Of a DNA stretch of 64,000 nucleotides, positions 63,891-64,000 are shown piece after piece; position 1 is the first letter of the stretch, and every line of letters starts with the position of its first letter. Source of the stretch: CATQHB01 sp965262595 (lineage in GTDB: Bacteria; Chloroflexota; Dehalococcoidia; Lucifugimonadales; UBA3495); NCBI GenBank assembly GCA_965262595.1, contig OZ253548.1:1860001-1924000 (forward strand), given 5' to 3'. The notes below the pieces were generated by a model. The model did not search any database and was not told where the DNA came from. It saw only the letters and a program-made list of their open reading frames with translations. A program made the position numbers and the translations under genes.

Positions 63891-64000
63891 CTAAACCCGC
63901 AAAAACCCAATTATCGCCTCAAAGAACGCGTCGGGCCGCTCCACTTGGGGAATGTGACCGCACTGCTCGATGGTGTGCAGAGTGGCGTTGGGCAGCGCTC
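63891..64000 (-). CDS. Alpha/beta-hydrolase, C-terminal end (partial)
   Basis: Only the last 36 codons are in the window: ATLHTIEQCGHIPQVERPDA, then FFEAIIGFLRV, ending at TAG 63891-63893. The CGHIPQVERP motif holds the catalytic His of an alpha/beta-hydrolase; the Ser and Asp lie beyond the edge. The substrate cannot be told. Confidence 0.75.
   Translation of the reverse strand, partial: ALPNATLHTIEQCGHIPQVERPDAFFEAIIGFLRV

Overview
The window looks like a chromosome segment of an uncultured, GC-rich Chloroflexota bacterium, most like the Dehalococcoidia/SAR202-type lineages. This rests on gene content: a DUF1800-DUF1501-NHL trio, a deazaflavin (DDN-type) nitroreductase, many small hot-dog, VOC, Rieske and SnoaL enzymes, a der-plsY-gpsA run and a SufU scaffold. 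The taxonomic call is an inference; no rRNA is present.

Left part (about 1-33,400) is accessory DNA. It opens with a complete Qat anti-phage operon (qatA-B-C-D, 516-5237). An 8.6-kb segment follows, bounded by 41-bp direct repeats (5404 and 14076). It holds an IS3 remnant, a two-gene module (GHKL/sacsin-like ATPase with an HNH-like zinc end, plus a RapA/Snf2-type helicase) and a DUF2235 hydrolase with a small membrane protein, the last two between 30-bp inverted repeats. Next come a broken leucine-rich-repeat lipoprotein, an acyl-CoA synthetase, a dioxygenase relic, a zinc alcohol dehydrogenase whose 5' end was rewritten by a 61-bp insertion, transposase/recombinase/PrpD debris, and an Ig-like plus beta-propeller gene pair. 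A minus-strand operon then runs FitA-like antitoxin, VapC/FitB toxin, a single-chain restriction-methylase with frameshifts, and a 49-residue membrane peptide. Further debris, a broken anchored surface protein, a HicBA module and a heavily mutated integrase lie before tRNA-Ser(CGA) (33322-33408), the classic target of such integrases. This suggests an old genomic island.

Right part (33,600-64,000) is mostly intact metabolic and housekeeping DNA: an ABC-2 exporter with an SDR, a TPP enzyme, a Fur-family regulator, queA, folD, a BtuF-like cobalamin-binding protein, a Rieske protein, the DUF1800/DUF1501/NHL trio, argF, der-plsY-gpsA, sufU, a peptide-type ABC binding lipoprotein, DinB, and a Nudix plus P-loop kinase pair.

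The most striking observations are: (1) a GrdB-like reductase subunit with an in-frame UGA followed at the right distance by a perfect 8-bp hairpin, i.e. a likely selenoprotein; (2) the GHKL-HNH/Snf2 pair next to Qat as a candidate defence module, with its flanking repeats; (3) a 144-bp MITE with matching ends and a 10-bp target duplication; (4) low-complexity repeat expansions inside otherwise conserved proteins (BtuF-like, ArgF).
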